Below are positions 26,905 to 36,614 of a stretch of DNA of 64,000 bases, piece after piece. A program made the translations under genes and the position numbers. The notes beneath the pieces were generated by a model. The model worked only from the letters and a program-made list of their open reading frames with translations, made no database searches and was not told the DNA's origin. The DNA lies in contig NZNS01000010.1 of the NCBI GenBank assembly GCA_002694985.1, forward strand, positions 705,392 through 769,391. Direction: 5' to 3'. Each line of letters begins with the position of its first letter. The first letter of the stretch is position 1. This DNA is from Parvibaculum sp. (lineage in GTDB: Bacteria; Pseudomonadota; Alphaproteobacteria; Parvibaculales; Parvibaculaceae).

Positions 26905-29069
26905 TCCTTCACACCTCCCGTGACGACATTGAGCGCGTTGCGCGGTTCCTTGCCCGTCAGCGCGGCCAATACCTTGTCGCGCGGCCCGTCCATCGCCACG
27001 CGGCCGCGGTCCAGCACGACGACGCGGGAGACGAGCGGCAGAAGCGCGGGCTTGTGCGTGACGATGACGGTGGTGAGGCCTGCCCGGTCTCGCGCCAGCC
27101 CCGCAAGCACACGCTGTTCGGTCGTGTTGTCCATGGCCGATGTCGGCTCGTCGAGCAGCAGCACAGGTGGCCGTCCGGCAATCGCGCGGGCAAGCGACAC
27201 GGCTTGACGTTCGCCGCCGGACAGCCGGGCGCCGCCCTCCCCCACCTGCGTTTGCAGGCCGAGAACGGAGCGCGAGAGGAGTTCATCCAGCCCTGCGGCA
27301 CGAACGACCTCCAGAAGCCGCTCATCGGCGAGACCGGGATGCGCGGCAAGAATGTTGTCGCGGATCGTGCCGTGGAAAAGCACCGCCTCCTGCCCCGCAT
27401 AGCCGATGGCCGTGCGAAGGGCGGCGGGGTGGATCTGACGTACATCCACACCATCAAGCAGTACATGGCCGGCATCCGGCGCATTGAGATTGAGCGCAAG
27501 GCGGAGCGCCGTGCTCTTGCCGGAACCGACACGGCCGAGAATGGCAACCGAGGTACCCGGCTCGACATGAATGTCGATGCCATCAAGGGCGACGACCGGC
27601 GGAATGTCCTCGCCTGGCGAGGGATAGGAGAAACGCACGTCGCGGAAGGTCAAAGCGCCCTTTGCGGCGACCTTCTGGATCTGGCCGGGCGTCTCCTCGA
27701 TGGGTGCCTGCATGAATTTGTCGAGCCCTTCCACGGCCAGCTTCGTCTGCTGCCAGCGCGCCATGAGGTTCGCCACCTGCGCAAAGGGCGAGACGGCGCG
27801 CCCCGAGAGAATGACGGCGGCGATGAGCGCGCCGGAGGTGATATCGCCACTACCGACGAGAAGCGCCCCGAAGACCACAGTGAAAATGGTGACGAAGCTT
27901 GCCGCGCCCGCCGTGATGGAGCCCGACAGGCTCGACCATTGCCGCGAGACGATGGCCGTCTCGGCATTTTGCGCGATCATTGCTTCCCAATGGCGGCGCG
28001 CCCAGGCTTGCGCGTTCACCGCTTTCAGTGTGTCGATGCCTGCCATCGTTTCATGCAGGAAGGCCGATTTGTGCGCCGCCTCGCGATGGGCGCGCGAAAC
28101 CGCCCGTGCGATCGGCTTTTGAAGCAGGAAACCGGCCCCGACAACGACCATGATCGCGGCAATCGGCACGAGCACGAGACTGCCGCCCACCCACCAGATG
28201 ATGATCAGGAACAATGCGACGAAGGGAAGATCACCCAGCCCGACAAGTGTCGCCGAGGTGAAGAAATCCCGCACGGTTTCGAATTCGCGGACCGTGTTTG
28301 CCAGTGTTCCTGCACTTTGGGGTCGTGCAGTGCCGCGCAAGGCAAGGAGCTGGCGAAAAATGCGCGCGCCGACAGAGACATCGAAACGCCTGCCGCCCAC
28401 GTCGACCAGATAGCCGCGAATGACGCGCATGGAAACATCGGTCAGCACCACCACGCTGATACCAATGGCCAGTGCGGTCAGGCTTGCCGTTGCATTGTTC
28501 GGGATTACACGGTCATAGACCGCCATGGTGAAGAGCGAAATCGCGATGGCCGCGAGGTTGACGAAGAGCCCGGCAAGAATGGCAAAGGCATAGAGGCGAC
28601 GGTTCGCAAAGAGCGCCCCCTTGAACCAGTCTTTCTCCGGTTCGATATCGAGAAGATTGCTGCGCTGGTCGAAATAGAAGGCCGGGCGAAGCTGCCAGAC
28701 AGACACATCGGCTTCCAGCTCGTGATCGGGCACCCAGAAAGGCTCGCCATCGCCCTGCGCCGCCATGAAACCCGAGCCACGGCGTATCAGGAGCGCAACG
28801 GCGCCATCGACAATGGAAACCGCCAGGGCGGGCATCTGTGTGCGGGTGAGGGCGGCGGCGGGAACACCCGCATTCACCGCGATGATCTCTGCGCGCGATG
28901 CCGCCTCCGCCAGATGCGCGCCGCCGAGACGGCCACGCTTCAGCGGCAGGCCGGCGAGCAGCGCCTCGCGATCCGCACTCTTGCCGAAATACCGCAGCGC
29001 CGCTTCGAGCGCCGGGAGGTAGTCGGCCGAATCCGGTTCGGGGCGTTCTGGATGCGCCGCTTCCGTCAT
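26901..29069 (-). CDS. Type I secretion ABC transporter (LapB-like) with degenerate C39 domain
   Basis: A 722-residue inner-membrane exporter. Residues about 10-130 form a peptidase-C39-like domain without the catalytic cysteine, as in exporters of adhesins that are not cleaved at the N-terminus. A six-helix membrane domain (about 160-440) and a nucleotide-binding domain follow. Walker A is LGRVGSGKSTALRLAL, the signature is ARLSGGERQAVSLARAIA, and Walker B is PVLLLDEPTSAMD. It starts 11 bases after the adhesin stop and overlaps the adaptor start, so adhesin, transporter and adaptor are translated together. The substrate is almost certainly the giant adhesin next to it. Confidence 0.94.
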   Translation of the reverse strand: MTEAAHPERPEPDSADYLPALEAALRYFGKSADREALLAGLPLKRGRLGGAHLAEAASRAEIIAVNAGVPAAALTRTQMPALAVSIVDGAVALLIRRGSGFMAAQGDGEPFWVPDHELEADVSVWQLRPAFYFDQRSNLLDIEPEKDWFKGALFANRRLYAFAILAGLFVNLAAIAISLFTMAVYDRVIPNNATASLTALAIGISVVVLTDVSMRVIRGYLVDVGGRRFDVSVGARIFRQLLALRGTARPQSAGTLANTVREFETVRDFFTSATLVGLGDLPFVALFLIIIWWVGGSLVLVPIAAIMVVVGAGFLLQKPIARAVSRAHREAAHKSAFLHETMAGIDTLKAVNAQAWARRHWEAMIAQNAETAIVSRQWSSLSGSITAGAASFVTIFTVVFGALLVGSGDITSGALIAAVILSGRAVSPFAQVANLMARWQQTKLAVEGLDKFMQAPIEETPGQIQKVAAKGALTFRDVRFSYPSPGEDIPPVVALDGIDIHVEPGTSVAILGRVGSGKSTALRLALNLNAPDAGHVLLDGVDVRQIHPAALRTAIGYAGQEAVLFHGTIRDNILAAHPGLADERLLEVVRAAGLDELLSRSVLGLQTQVGEGGARLSGGERQAVSLARAIAGRPPVLLLDEPTSAMDNTTEQRVLAGLARDRAGLTTVIVTHKPALLPLVSRVVVLDRGRVAMDGPRDKVLAALTGKEPRNALNVVTGGVKE

Positions 29070-29080
29070 ACCCCCTGCCC

Positions 29081-32000
29081 CTATGCCACCGCCGGCAATG
29101 TGCCCGCGGCATCGACCGTATCCTGCACATAGAGTTGCGCGGTGCCGTTCTCGAAGATGTTGTAGGTCGCACCATCTTCGCTTTGCGTGCCCTCGAAGCT
29201 CCAGCCCGTATCGGCAACTTCGACGGTACTGCCCTCGACGCCGGTGACGGTGAGCCGCGTCTTCTCATCGCCTGGAAGACCGGCGATGTCGTCTGACATG
29301 GCGAGGATGTCGCCCGCATCGAGACGGATCGTCGAGAAGGTGCTATCTGCGTGCAACCGCTCGACGCTCTCTATGACCTCGTCGCCGATAAGGGTAAGAT
29401 CGAGTGTTTGCGGCGTGTCGAGCGCCGCGAAGGTGAGCGTGTCGTAGCCCTCGCCACCTATGACGGAAGCGATGCTCGTATCGGAGGTCATGAAGGTGTC
29501 GTCGTCCGGCGTACCCTCCGCCACATAGCCGCCAATATCGTCGGGCGCGAACATCATCGCGAAAGGCTCGGGTGCCGGCTCGCCGATGGTGATTTCGAGA
29601 GCGGCGGAGGGCGCACTTTCGTTTGCCGCGGCATCGACGCCGGTCACGGTGAAGCTGTGATCGCCATCGGGGAGTGCCGAGGTCGTGAAAGTCCACGACG
29701 TGCCTGTCATCGGCACCGTGCCGAGCAATACGCCGTTGTCATAGACATTGACGAACGTCGCCACAGGCCGCGTGCCCGTCAGCGTGATGGTGTTGTCGTC
29801 GGTGATACCGTCGCCGACCGTTCCGGTGTCGCTGCCCCAACTGTCGATGGTGGGGGTAGCAGGCGCCGTCGTATCCACCCAGACGATCTGGATGTCTGAT
29901 GGGGCGCCCTGATTGCCCGCATCGTCGACCGCGCGTGCCGTGAGGTAATGAAAACCTTCAGGCAATTCGGATGTCGTCGCCGTCCAGTTACCGCCGCCAT
30001 CGGCGACCGTCGTCCCGACCACGCTGGCACCCAGATAGACGCGGATCGTCTCGCCTGCACCTGCGGTGCCTGTGAGAGTGGGTGTGGTATCCGAAGTCTG
30101 CGTGGCGGAGGGGCCTGTCTGGTCGGTGAAGCCGGTAATGACAGGTGCAGCCGGGCCGATATTGTCCAGTTCGAACGTGTGCGTGACCGTAGCTGACTGA
30201 TTTCCCGCCCAGTCGAGCGCATAAGCCTCAACGGTGATTTCACCGTTCTGCAACCCGGAAATATTCGCGCCCGAAAGTGTCCAGGCTGTGCCGCCGGCGG
30301 CAGCCGTGCCTGTTACCGTCGCACCGAGGCTGTCTGTAAAAGTGACATGGACGCTCTGTGCTCCACCCGCGACGGTGCCCGAAACATTGAAATAGTTGTC
30401 TTCGGAACCATTGACCAAATTGTCGCCCGCGACCGGCGATGTGATGGTGAGGGTGGGTGCAGTGGTATCTACCGTCACGATACGTGTGGCGCTGATTGCA
30501 CTTCCATTGCCCGCCGCGTCGTACTGGCGAGCCGTAAGGTAGTGATAGCCGTCGGGAAGCAACGGGGTGGTATAGGACCAGTCTCCCGAACCGTCCGCCG
30601 TCGTCTCGCCCAGGAAGGCACCGCCGCGATATACACGCACAGTCGCGTTCGCATCTGCCGTGCCGGAAATCGTCGGTGTAGTGTCGCTCGTATTGTTGTC
30701 GAATGCCGAGCTACCCGTATCCTCCGACATGCCCGTAATAACAGGCTGCCCGGGCGCAACGCTATCGACCGTCAACTCCAGAGCCGCCGAGGGATCGCTC
30801 GCGGTATAGCCGCCCGGCGCCGTTGCCACGGCAGTAAACTCGTGGTCGCCCTCGCCAAGCGCCGCTGTGGTGAAGCTCCAGTTGCCCGCGCCGTCCGCCG
30901 TCGTCGTACCGAGAGATGTCACACCATCGAAAATTTCGATGGACGCATTGGCGCTCGAAGTGCCGTAAAGCGTGGGCGTCGTATCGTTCGTGATGCCGTC
31001 TCCCGCCGTGCCTGAATCCTGCCCGAACGAGGTGATGAGCGGCGTCGCGGTTGCGGGCGGCGGTCCGCTCTCGATAGTGATATCGAGCGCGGCGGATTCA
31101 GCACTCACATTGCCGGCATTGTCTGTTGCCGTCGCGGTGAAGCTGTAGCTGGCTTCGGCAAGCTCGGATGTGGTGAAGCTCCAATTGCCGCTGCCATCTG
31201 CCGTCACTGCGCCAAGCGAGACACCATTGGCGAATATCTCGACAATACTGTTCCCGGCGGCGCTGCCGGAAAGCGTCGGCGTCGTATCCGAGGTGAAGCC
31301 GTCGCCTGTGGGCAGGCTGTCGTCGCTGAAGCCCGTTATAAGGGGCGCGGCTGGTGCGGTCGCGTCGATGATGACCCTTGTCGATGCGCTATAGCTGCTT
31401 TCGCGGCCCGCAAGATCGGTCGCCTTGGCGGTGAAGAAATAGATACCATCCGTGAGCTCGCCCGTTGTGTAGGACCAGTCGCCATTGCCGTCCGCCACGA
31501 CCGTGCCGAGTACGATGGAGCCGTTGCGAATGGTGACGGTTGCGTTCGCTTCCGCCGTGCCGGTGAGCGTCGGCGTCGTGTCGGAGGTGTAGAAGTCGCC
31601 GGATGTGCCGGTATCGTCGCTCATCGAAACGATGACGGGCATTGCGGGCGGCGTCAGGTCGAACGTGAATTCCGCGCTGTCGCTCGGGTCGCTTTCATTG
31701 CCGACATAATCGCGCGCCACCGCCGTGAAGCTGTGTGTGCCGTCGGGATTGGCCGAGGCAAGGTAGGTCCAGGAACCGCCACTCGCCGAAGCCGTGCCGA
31801 TTTCCACACCGTTGCGATAAATTATGATAGTCGAGGTGCCCAGCGCGGCGGTGCCGGAGATATAGGTCCAGTTGTAGGAGCTGATGCCGTCATCCGGTGC
31901 TGCACCATTGTCGTTGCTGAAGCTGGTAATAGCGGGCGCGTCCGGCGCCACGGTATCCACGTTGACAACGAAATTGCCCGACTGGGCGCTCTGATTGCCG

Positions 32001-35000
32001 GCAGCATCTACGGCTCGGGCGTAGAAATAATGGAAACCGTCGGAGAGAACCCCCGTCGATGCCGACCAGTCTCCATTGCCATCGGCGACACCGGTGGCGA
32101 CGAGCGTTGCACCCAGATAGACGTTGACGGTTTCGCCCGCGTCGGCTGTGCCGGTGAAGATCAGCGTATTATCGGATGTCTGGAAATCGGGATTGCCCGT
32201 GTCGTCGCTATAGCCGGTGATGACGGGTGCCGCAGGCGACGTCTTGTCGAGCTCGAAATCATGAGTCGCCAGCGCGGACTGGTTGCCTGCCGCATCGCTT
32301 GCGCGGGCCTCGACGGTGATCGTACCTTCCTGAAGGCTGGAAATATTGGCGTTGGTCAGTATCCAGTTGCCGCTGCCATCGACAATCGCGGTACCGGTGA
32401 CGGTCGCATCGAGGCTGTCACGGAAGGTAACCGAAACGCTCTGTCCCTCCGTTGCCGTGCCGGAAACCGAGAGCAGGCTCGCGTCGCTGCTGCCGACGAG
32501 ATTATCGCCGCTGACGGGGTCTGTGATCGCAACCGTTGGCGGGGTCGCATCGACCGCCACATTGAACTGGTTCGAATAGGTGCTTTTGATGCTGTCCGGC
32601 GCGGTCGCTCGCGCATGGAAAGCGTAACTTCCATCCGCAAGTTCTCCGGTGGTGAAGAACCAGTTTCCGGCGCCGTCGGCCGTCGTCGTCCCTATCGGCA
32701 CACCGCCGCTATAGATCTCGACGGTCGCATCCGCCGCACTCGTTCCTTGGATGGTGAGCGTGGTGTCGTTGGTACGGAAGTCGCCTGCGATGCCGCTATC
32801 CTCGGAGAAGCCGGTAATGGTGGGCGCGGGCGTGACGGAGAGCGAGATTGTGACGTCGAGGCTGCCGCTCATCGCAGAAACATTGCCCGCGGCGTCGGCC
32901 GCGCGGGCGGTGAAACTATGTTCGCCCTGGTTGAGCACACCGGTATCGTAGCTCCAGTCGCCATTGCCGTCGGCAACCGTCGTGCCGAGGAACGAATCCT
33001 GGTTGAAGACGCTGATCGTTGCATCCGCTTCCGCCGTGCCCGAAACGGTCAGCGTCGTATCGCCGGTGATACCATCGCCCGCCGTTCCGGTGTCGTCCGA
33101 AAAGCCGGTGATAACTGGCGCCTCCGGCGCGGTCGCATCGATCTTTACATCGAGCGCCGCGGACTGGCCGCTTTCATTGCCGGCAAAGTCGCGCGAGGCG
33201 ACAGTGAAACTGTGGTCCCCGTCCGCAAGCTCACCCGTCTGATAGCTCCATGTGCCCCCGCTTGGCTGGGCCGTTCCGATCTCCACGCCATTGTCATAGA
33301 TCACGATGCGCCACACTCCGGCCGGCACGGTGCCGCTCAGCAAGAGATTCGAATCCGCCGTGATGCCGTCGCCTGCCGGGGCGGTATCATTGGAATAGCT
33401 GTCGAGCGTGGGAGCCGCAGGCGCTACCGTATCGATGATGACAATATAGGTGTTGGAGCTGCCGCCTTGATTGCCTGCGCCGTCCACGGCACGCGCCGTG
33501 AAGCTCGAATAGCCATCGGAAAGTGTGCCGGTGGTCGCCGTCCAGTTGCCGAGGCCATCCGCGGTCCCGGTCGCAACGACCTGCCCCGCGAGATAGATAT
33601 TCACCGTCGTATTCGCGTCGGCCGTGCCGGTAAATGTCAGCGTGTTGTCTGCTGTCTGCTGGTCGCCGGGCGTGCCCGTATCTTCGGAGAAGCCAGTGAT
33701 GACGGGTGCCGCCGGTCCCGTATTACTGAGCGTGACGGGGGTGCTCACCATGCCGGACTGGTTCCCCGCCTGATCGACCGAATAGGCTTCGACGGTGATC
33801 GTACCATTCTGAAGTCCGGAAATATCGGCTCCTGTCAGCGTCCACGCGCTGCCGATGACGATGGTCTCGCCGGTCACGAAGGCACCGCCTTCATCGGTAA
33901 AGGTCACATAGACGCGCTGACCGCCCGACGCCGTGCCCGAAACGGAAAGCGATCCGTCTTCCGCGGCATTGACCACGCCGTCCGTGGCGATCGGCGTCGT
34001 GATCGTGATACCCGGCGCCGTGCTATCGATAACCAGATTGAGGCTGTCCGAGGCACCGCGATTGCCCGCCTCGTCCACGGCGCGCGCCGTGAGGCTGTGG
34101 CTGCCCTCGGCAAGGATGTCCGTGGTAAAGCTCCAGTTTCCAGCGCCATCGGTATCCGCCGTCCCGAGCAGTGTGGCGCCGTCGAGAATTTCGACCGTCG
34201 TCCCCGCGTCCGCCGTACCCGTCAGCGTCGGCGTCGTATCGTTTGTGCGGCTGTCGTCCGGCGTTCCCGTGTCATCGGAAAAGCCGGTAATCACCGTAGC
34301 GGCAGGCGCTACATTGTCGAGGGAGACCGTTTCGCTTGCCGTGCCCGACTGGTTGCCCGCCTGATCGACCGCATAGGCCTCGACGGTGAGTTCGCCGTTC
34401 GAAAGGCCAGAAACGTCGAGGCCGTTGAGCGTCCAGTTGCCTGCCCCGTCCACGAGAGCCACGCCATCGACACTGGCACCCATTTCATCGGTCACGGTCA
34501 CATAGACACGCTGCCCGCCGGCTGCGGTGCCGGAAACGCTGAAGAAGCCGTCTTCACTCGCGTTGACGAGACCGTCACCCGAAATCGGCGTCGTAATCGC
34601 AATGCCGGGCGCCGCGGTGTCCACGGTAACGGCAAAGGTATCCTGGAATGCGCTCTGGTTCCCCGCCTCGTCTCTCGCGGCTACGACAAAAAAGTGGTTG
34701 CCATCGGCGAGCTCGCCCGTCGTAAAGCTCCAGTCGCCGCTGCCATCCGCCTGGGTGGTGCCAAGCAGGGTCGCGCCGTCGTAAACCTCGACCGTCGTTC
34801 CCGCATCCGCTGTGCCGGTCAGCGTCAATGTGTTGTCATTGGTGAGACCGTCACCGGCCATTCCGCTATCGTCCGAGAAGCCGGTGATCGTGGGAACCGC
34901 TGGTCGCACGCTGTCATGCGTGAAACTCGCGGTTGTGGCGCCGGACTGGTTACCCGCCTGATCGACCGCATAGGCACTGACGGAGATCGTTCCCTCATCG

Positions 35001-36517
35001 AGACCCGAGATGTCGATATTGGTCAGCGTCCATTCGCCGGTCCCGTTCACGAAGGCCATACCCGTCACCGTCGCGGCGCTTTCATCTGTCAGCGTCACAT
35101 AAACGCGCTGGCCGCCTGCCGACGTACCGGAAATGGAGAGCGCGCCGCCTTCGGTCCCGTTCACCAACCCGTCATCCGACACGGGCGTCGTGATCGTGAT
35201 GCCGGGTGCCGTGCTATCGATGCTGACGTTCAGGCGCGAGGACGCGTCGCTCAGGTTGCCCGCTTCGTCAGTGGCTCGTGCAACAAGCAGATGCAGGCCC
35301 TGGCCAAGTTCGCCGGTCGTAAAGTTCCAGTCGCCATTGCCGTCGGTGGTGGCCGTACCGAGCAATGTCGCCCCGTTATTGTCGTAGATGCTGACTTCTG
35401 CATTGGCCTCTGCCGTGCCGGTAAGTGTCAGCGTCGTGTCGGAGGTGAGGCTGTCGCCGGGCGTACCGGTGTCATCGGAATAGCCGGTAATCACGGGCGC
35501 CGCCGGGCCCTCATTGTCGAGGGTGACTGTTTCGCTTGCCGTGTCCGACTGGTTGCCTGCCTGATCGACCGCATAGGCCTCGATGGTGATCGTGCCGTTG
35601 TCGAGGCCGGAGATATCTCCCGTTATCGTCCAGTTGCCATTGCCATCGACAAGCGCGCTGTCCGTCACCGTCGCGCCGCTGCCATCGCGAAAAGTTACGA
35701 AAACCTCATAGCCCCCTGGCGAGGTGCCGGAAACGGAAAGAGATCCATCCTCGGCGGCGTTGACGAGATCGTCGCCGGACACCGGCGTCGTGATCGTGAT
35801 ACCGGGCGCGCTCGTATCGACGGTCACACTCACCGTTGCGGAGGCTTCGCTCGTGCCGCCTGCGTTGGTCGCCGTGGCCATAAAATCATGCGCGCCATCG
35901 GCAAGTGCAGCCGTGATGAAACTCCAGTTGCCGCCGGCATCCGCGGTTGTCGTGCCGAGTTCGGTTGCGCCATCGAAGATGGTGACGGTTGACCCCGCCT
36001 CCGCCGTGCCGGTAAGCGTCAGCGTGGTGTCGGCGGTGACGCTGTCGCCCTGCGTCCCCGTATCTTCCGACCAGGACAGAATGGAAGGCGCATCCGCTAT
36101 AGGGGTCTGTTCCGGGTCGTTGGAACTGTCGAGAGACGGCGGCAGGTTATCGGTGGCGGACGAAAACGTGCGTGATCCGCCGCTGCCATCAAACCCGTGA
36201 TATTCACCGGAACCGGAATCGGACATATCCGTCCATCCGAAAAACCGGAGAAAGCCGTCCGGCAACGGTCCGTCTATTCCTGCTCCCTCAATGGAGGCCG
36301 TCTGGGCGAGAAAATCAGCGCCAAGTCCCGCAATGCGGATCGTGCCGTCGCTGCCGCTCAACACGAGCTCGTCGCCCTCGACACGCAAATCGTCCACACC
36401 CTCGAGTGAGACGAGTTCTACCGTCGCGCCGTCGGGCACAGTGAAGTTGGCCCCCGCTTCGACTGTGACCAGTTGCACCGTTCCATCGAGACTTGTCAGT
36501 CGCAGGGTGATCTTCAT
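29081..36517 (-). CDS. Giant Ig-like repeat adhesin secreted by type I system (BapA-like)
   Basis: A 2478-residue cell-surface adhesin. The first 95 residues resemble the BapA N-terminal prefix (MKITLRLTSLDGTVQLV...), followed by a Ser/Gly/Asp-rich linker to residue 142. Residues about 143-2311 hold 22 tandem Ig-like domains of about 98 residues, of two kinds. Sixteen A domains carry DDTGT-GD-T-DTTLTLTGTA and GNWSFTT patterns. Six B domains start ITITTPVSGDGLVN. Acidic linkers such as DTTAP suggest calcium between domains. The last 167 residues (EGTPDDDTFMTSDTSIASVIGG ..., quoted in part) form the C-terminal secretion and anchoring part; there are no RTX nonapeptides and no cysteine. Expected function: adhesion or biofilm. 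The operon order with TolC, ABC and HlyD genes supports type I export. Confidence 0.93.
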   Translation of the reverse strand: MKITLRLTSLDGTVQLVTVEAGANFTVPDGATVELVSLEGVDDLRVEGDELVLSGSDGTIRIAGLGADFLAQTASIEGAGIDGPLPDGFLRFFGWTDMSDSGSGEYHGFDGSGGSRTFSSATDNLPPSLDSSNDPEQTPIADAPSILSWSEDTGTQGDSVTADTTLTLTGTAEAGSTVTIFDGATELGTTTADAGGNWSFITAALADGAHDFMATATNAGGTSEASATVSVTVDTSAPGITITTPVSGDDLVNAAEDGSLSVSGTSPGGYEVFVTFRDGSGATVTDSALVDGNGNWTITGDISGLDNGTITIEAYAVDQAGNQSDTASETVTLDNEGPAAPVITGYSDDTGTPGDSLTSDTTLTLTGTAEANAEVSIYDNNGATLLGTATTDGNGDWNFTTGELGQGLHLLVARATDEAGNLSDASSRLNVSIDSTAPGITITTPVSDDGLVNGTEGGALSISGTSAGGQRVYVTLTDESAATVTGMAFVNGTGEWTLTNIDISGLDEGTISVSAYAVDQAGNQSGATTASFTHDSVRPAVPTITGFSDDSGMAGDGLTNDNTLTLTGTADAGTTVEVYDGATLLGTTQADGSGDWSFTTGELADGNHFFVVAARDEAGNQSAFQDTFAVTVDTAAPGIAITTPISGDGLVNASEDGFFSVSGTAAGGQRVYVTVTDEMGASVDGVALVDGAGNWTLNGLDVSGLSNGELTVEAYAVDQAGNQSGTASETVSLDNVAPAATVITGFSDDTGTPDDSRTNDTTPTLTGTADAGTTVEILDGATLLGTADTDGAGNWSFTTDILAEGSHSLTARAVDEAGNRGASDSLNLVIDSTAPGITITTPIATDGVVNAAEDGSLSVSGTASGGQRVYVTFTDEGGAFVTGETIVIGSAWTLTGADISGLQNGTITVEAYSVDQAGNQSGMVSTPVTLSNTGPAAPVITGFSEDTGTPGDQQTADNTLTFTGTADANTTVNIYLAGQVVATGTADGLGNWTATTGTLSDGYSSFTARAVDGAGNQGGSSNTYIVIIDTVAPAAPTLDSYSNDTAPAGDGITADSNLLLSGTVPAGVWRIVIYDNGVEIGTAQPSGGTWSYQTGELADGDHSFTVASRDFAGNESGQSAALDVKIDATAPEAPVITGFSDDTGTAGDGITGDTTLTVSGTAEADATISVFNQDSFLGTTVADGNGDWSYDTGVLNQGEHSFTARAADAAGNVSAMSGSLDVTISLSVTPAPTITGFSEDSGIAGDFRTNDTTLTIQGTSAADATVEIYSGGVPIGTTTADGAGNWFFTTGELADGSYAFHARATAPDSIKSTYSNQFNVAVDATPPTVAITDPVSGDNLVGSSDASLLSVSGTATEGQSVSVTFRDSLDATVTGTAIVDGSGNWILTNANISSLQEGTITVEARASDAAGNQSALATHDFELDKTSPAAPVITGYSDDTGNPDFQTSDNTLIFTGTADAGETVNVYLGATLVATGVADGNGDWSASTGVLSDGFHYFYARAVDAAGNQSAQSGNFVVNVDTVAPDAPAITSFSNDNGAAPDDGISSYNWTYISGTAALGTSTIIIYRNGVEIGTASASGGSWTYLASANPDGTHSFTAVARDYVGNESDPSDSAEFTFDLTPPAMPVIVSMSDDTGTSGDFYTSDTTPTLTGTAEANATVTIRNGSIVLGTVVADGNGDWSYTTGELTDGIYFFTAKATDLAGRESSYSASTRVIIDATAPAAPLITGFSDDSLPTGDGFTSDTTPTLSGSAAGNSIVEIFANGVSLGAVTADGSGNWSFTTSELAEASYSFTATATDNAGNVSAESAALDITIESGPPPATATPLITSFGQDSGTAGDGITNDTTPTLYGTSSANASIEIFDGVTSLGTTTADGAGNWSFTTAALGEGDHEFTAVATAPGGYTASDPSAALELTVDSVAPGQPVITGMSEDTGSSAFDNNTSDTTPTISGTADANATVRVYRGGAFLGETTADGSGDWSYTTPLLPDGYHYLTARQYDAAGNGSAISATRIVTVDTTAPTLTITSPVAGDNLVNGSEDNYFNVSGTVAGGAQSVHVTFTDSLGATVTGTAAAGGTAWTLSGANISGLQNGEITVEAYALDWAGNQSATVTHTFELDNIGPAAPVITGFTDQTGPSATQTSDTTPTLTGTAGAGETIRVYLGASVVGTTVADGGGNWTATTSELPEGFHYLTARAVDDAGNQGAPSDIQIVWVDTTAPATPTIDSWGSDTGTVGDGITDDNTITLTGTRPVATFVNVYDNGVLLGTVPMTGTSWTFTTSALPDGDHSFTVTGVDAAANESAPSAALEITIGEPAPEPFAMMFAPDDIGGYVAEGTPDDDTFMTSDTSIASVIGGEGYDTLTFAALDTPQTLDLTLIGDEVIESVERLHADSTFSTIRLDAGDILAMSDDIAGLPGDEKTRLTVTGVEGSTVEVADTGWSFEGTQSEDGATYNIFENGTAQLYVQDTVDAAGTLPAVA
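29585..36091 (-). repeat. 22 tandem Ig-like repeat units within the adhesin
   Basis: The repeat units average about 296 bp. From the N-terminus the order is A-B-A-B-A-B-A-B, then four A, then B with six A, then B with two A. Domains 9, 14 and 21 resemble one another (VNIYL-type strand, TARAVD), as do 10, 15 and 22 (NGVEIGTA, SFTV...RD). The repeats therefore grew partly by duplication of a B-A'-A'' block. Confidence 0.85.
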
Positions 36518-36614
36518 CGCTCGTTACTCCACTTGAAACCATTTTTGTGTCCTGTCCCGCATGTCCTGTGCAGGTATCGGGCCACTTCGAAGCGAGGGGC
36601 TGATCGAATATTCG

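Noticed and set aside
31733..35992. A 1419-residue open frame on the plus strand opposite the adhesin
   Set aside because: It is antisense to a clear repeat protein and mirrors its repeats. Long antisense frames are expected in GC-rich DNA with repetitive codon use.
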